Assembly (NCBI GenBank): GCA_016705955.1
Contig: JADJKO010000003.1
Span: 124,001-188,000 of the forward strand
Direction of reading: 5' to 3'
Length of the DNA: 64,000 nucleotides
From: Flavobacteriales bacterium
GTDB taxonomy: Bacteria > Bacteroidota > Bacteroidia > Flavobacteriales_F > PHOS-HE28
Positions 62,644 to 64,000 of the stretch are shown one piece after another (position 1 is the stretch's first letter; each line of letters opens with the position of its first letter). A program made the position numbers and the translations under genes. The notes under the pieces were generated by a model. That model was given only the letters and a program-made list of their open reading frames with translations, made no database searches and was not told the DNA's origin.

Positions 62644-63507
62644 CTACGCACACAACTGCGCTTCGAGATCGGGCGACGAGCCCTCAGGGAGCATCCCCGC
62701 GTTTTCAAGATCCGCCACCACACGCTTCATGGCTTCAACATCAACCGGACCACCGGTGTTCCACTTCACACCGCTGAACCAAGTCTTGGCATCCTCCACG
62801 CTCAACTTGTAACGCTGCGCGATCACCTCCGGCGCGGTCTTCTTCTGCATCAAGCCTGCCGCTTGATCGCGGATCACTTTCAACAGGCGCTGTATTTCCT
62901 TCGGATGCTCGGCCAATGCAGCCTCCGATGCCACGATGACGAAGGCGGGCCAGGATGCGCGGTACTCGTCCACACATCGGAACGTGCCGTCATCGACCAA
63001 GTGCTTGGTGGTGTACTTCTCCCAGAAGAAGACCGCGGGTGCGGGCGACTTCAATCGTTCCACCGCACCGGGCAGGTCGTTCACCACTTCGATCGCGTGC
63101 TCGTTCCGGGCCCAGCCCTTGGACCGCGCGTAGGCCAATGCAGCGAGGTGACTTCCGGAGTTCAATCGGCTCACCGCGATCGGCACACCAGCGAGTTGAT
63201 CGACCGAGGTAATGGTCGACGCGGATCCGACGTGAACGCCCCATGTGAGCGGCGTGTCCACGAAATGTGATGCGATACGGAAAGGTTCGCCTTGAAGGAT
63301 GCCACGTACCGCACCTTCCGTCACCAGCACGGCCAGGTCCAATTCACCCTTTCCCAACAGTTCGCGCATGCGCCCCGTTCCTTCGGGAACAGTGTTCCAT
63401 TTCAGGTCGATGCCTGCACGGACGAACGCGCGCCGTTCCATGGCAAGCAACCACGGGAGGTTGAAGTGCTCCGGAACACCGGCGATGCGAAGGACGATCG
63501 AATCCAT
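62644..63507 (-). CDS. Periplasmic-binding-protein-like (NMT1/THI5-type), no signal peptide
   Basis: A 287-residue protein with the substrate-binding-protein type 2 fold pattern of the NMT1/ABC nitrate-sulfonate class: LPWLLAMERRAFVRAGIDLK, then LLGKGELDLAVLVTEGAV and AGVPIAVSRLNSGSHLAALA. Unlike transporter-linked members it starts MDSIVLRIAGVPEHFNLP, without a signal peptide or lipobox, and no ABC permease or ATPase gene is nearby. It may be cytoplasmic. The ligand is unknown. The start touches the toxin stop. Confidence 0.75.
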   Translation of the reverse strand: MDSIVLRIAGVPEHFNLPWLLAMERRAFVRAGIDLKWNTVPEGTGRMRELLGKGELDLAVLVTEGAVRGILQGEPFRIASHFVDTPLTWGVHVGSASTITSVDQLAGVPIAVSRLNSGSHLAALAYARSKGWARNEHAIEVVNDLPGAVERLKSPAPAVFFWEKYTTKHLVDDGTFRCVDEYRASWPAFVIVASEAALAEHPKEIQRLLKVIRDQAAGLMQKKTAPEVIAQRYKLSVEDAKTWFSGVKWNTGGPVDVEAMKRVVADLENAGMLPEGSSPDLEAQLCA

Positions 63508-63821
63508 TACTTCCGTCTACGTGCCAGCACTGTTCCGGGGGTCAACTTCCTGCTGCCATGGACGACCGCGATGATCACGACCTCAGCATCGGACACGAGC
63601 CAATGAATGATCCGGTACCGTCCATAACCGATCTCGCGGATCGAAGCATCGCCGACTTCCTTTACCATGCGACCGGCCTTGGGATGCGCTTCCAGGAAAA
63701 GCGACCGCTGAAAGATCTCGAGTTCGGTGCGTTCCGCGTAGTACGCCGAACCTTCGGCTATGTACGCGCTGATGCCGTCAAGATCCTTCCGCGCCCTGGC
63801 GGACCAGGTCACCTTGACCAT
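63507..63821 (-). CDS. RelE/ParE-family toxin
   Basis: A 104-residue protein with the ParE/RelE pattern: KVTWSARARKDLDGISAYIA near 3, LEAHPKAGRMVKEVG and REIGYGRYRIIHWLVSDAEV, then VVHGSRKLTPG. ParE-type toxins inhibit gyrase and RelE-type ones cleave mRNA; which applies is not clear. The antitoxin gene upstream overlaps it by 13 nt. Confidence 0.85.
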   Translation of the reverse strand: MVKVTWSARARKDLDGISAYIAEGSAYYAERTELEIFQRSLFLEAHPKAGRMVKEVGDASIREIGYGRYRIIHWLVSDAEVVIIAVVHGSRKLTPGTVLARRRK

Positions 63822-63991
63822 TTCCGCTGGATGTGCGCACGCATTTGATCAAGCGTGAACACGCGACCAGCCTTTGCATCGGCCAACCCCTCTTCCACTT
63901 TCTGCAACAATACGATCCGCTCGATGAGCTCGTCCGCGTCGAAGCGCTCAGGAAGTTCCTTGAGTGAACGGAGGACCGCCTTCTTGGTCAA
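63809..63991 (-). CDS. Putative antitoxin of the ParE/RelE-type pair
   Basis: A 60-residue protein starting MTKKAVLRSLKELPERFDAD, with a helical DELIERIVLLQKVEEGLADA and a tail QMRAHIQRKWSR. Short antitoxins of this kind (one N-terminal region plus a toxin-binding helix) accompany ParE toxins. The start lies 9 nt from the window end, so upstream context is missing. Confidence 0.7.
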   Translation of the reverse strand: MTKKAVLRSLKELPERFDADELIERIVLLQKVEEGLADAKAGRVFTLDQMRAHIQRKWSR

Positions 63992-64000
63992 GATGCCTTG

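Overview
The window reads as chromosomal DNA of a Bacteroidota bacterium, most likely an uncultured high-GC member of the Flavobacteriales. The reasons are type IX secretion (T9SS) C-terminal domains, PorV-like outer-membrane proteins, several TonB-dependent receptors with CarboxypepD_reg-like N-termini, the nadK / DUF6089 / uppS / bamA / ompH / ompH / murI gene order, and promoters of the Bacteroidota TTTG...TAnnTTTG kind. GC content looks like the high fifties percent. The taxonomic placement is an inference from gene content, not from a marker tree.

Layout. 1-1283 (minus): the end of a secreted propeller-like protein that runs off the window, preceded by a frameshifted remnant of a T9SS cargo protein. 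1463-3636 (minus): tRNA-Leu(UAG), trigger factor and ClpP, a proteostasis unit. 3750-5086 (plus): flavin reductase-like protein and a DUF3127 protein. 5117-7209 (minus): a membrane glycosyltransferase coupled to a flippase-like membrane protein, divergent from ruvC. 7840-8704 (minus): greA and a HIT protein. 8774-17730 (minus): a three-gene outer-membrane operon of a 1253-residue TonB receptor, a 1373-residue secreted protein with a T9SS-like tail, and a PorV/PorQ-family barrel, under a recognisable promoter. 17976-23295: a small basic exported protein, a Rieske-like lipoprotein, ahcY, a glycosyltransferase, a GGGP synthase and a methyltransferase. 23474-25224 (minus): atpD-atpC. 25383-26917 (plus): ribF and a leucine-rich repeat protein.

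27083-29213 (minus) is pdxJ with a hydrolase and an exported protein, all translationally overlapped. Divergent from it, 29303-40675 (plus) is the envelope-biogenesis block: CBS protein, BamA-like protein, nadK, two accessory genes that look inserted, a DUF6089 protein, uppS, bamA, two ompH/skp genes and murI. 40662-44281 (minus) is a TonB receptor with an HMA metal-binding protein, a Cys-rich protein and a gamma-carbonic anhydrase. 44395-47476 (plus) holds NifU and then a plug-only TonB protein, an ECF sigma factor and a membrane-anchored partner. 47486-56327 is mostly minus: nuclease-family enzyme, secreted M28 peptidase, an mmsA gene broken by a frameshift, a cytosine-deaminase-like enzyme, and preT/preA split by a hicBA toxin-antitoxin pair.

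56450-57576 holds a T9SS-protein fragment and a 21-bp minisatellite. 57577-62500 (minus) is a polysaccharide cluster (wbpD, wbpB, wbpA, rmlB and a CpsB-type phosphatase) that begins behind an unusual ladder of six CATG motifs spaced 8 bp apart. The window ends with a substrate-binding-like protein and a ParE-type toxin/antitoxin pair.

The most interesting non-standard signals are the intergenic hairpin repeats in three sequence flavours, the 21-bp minisatellite, the 8-bp ATG ladder, the duplicated promoter/5' end before the DUF6089 gene, the receptor/giant protein/PorV operon, the plug-only TonB plus sigma-factor module, and the hicBA insertion in preTA.
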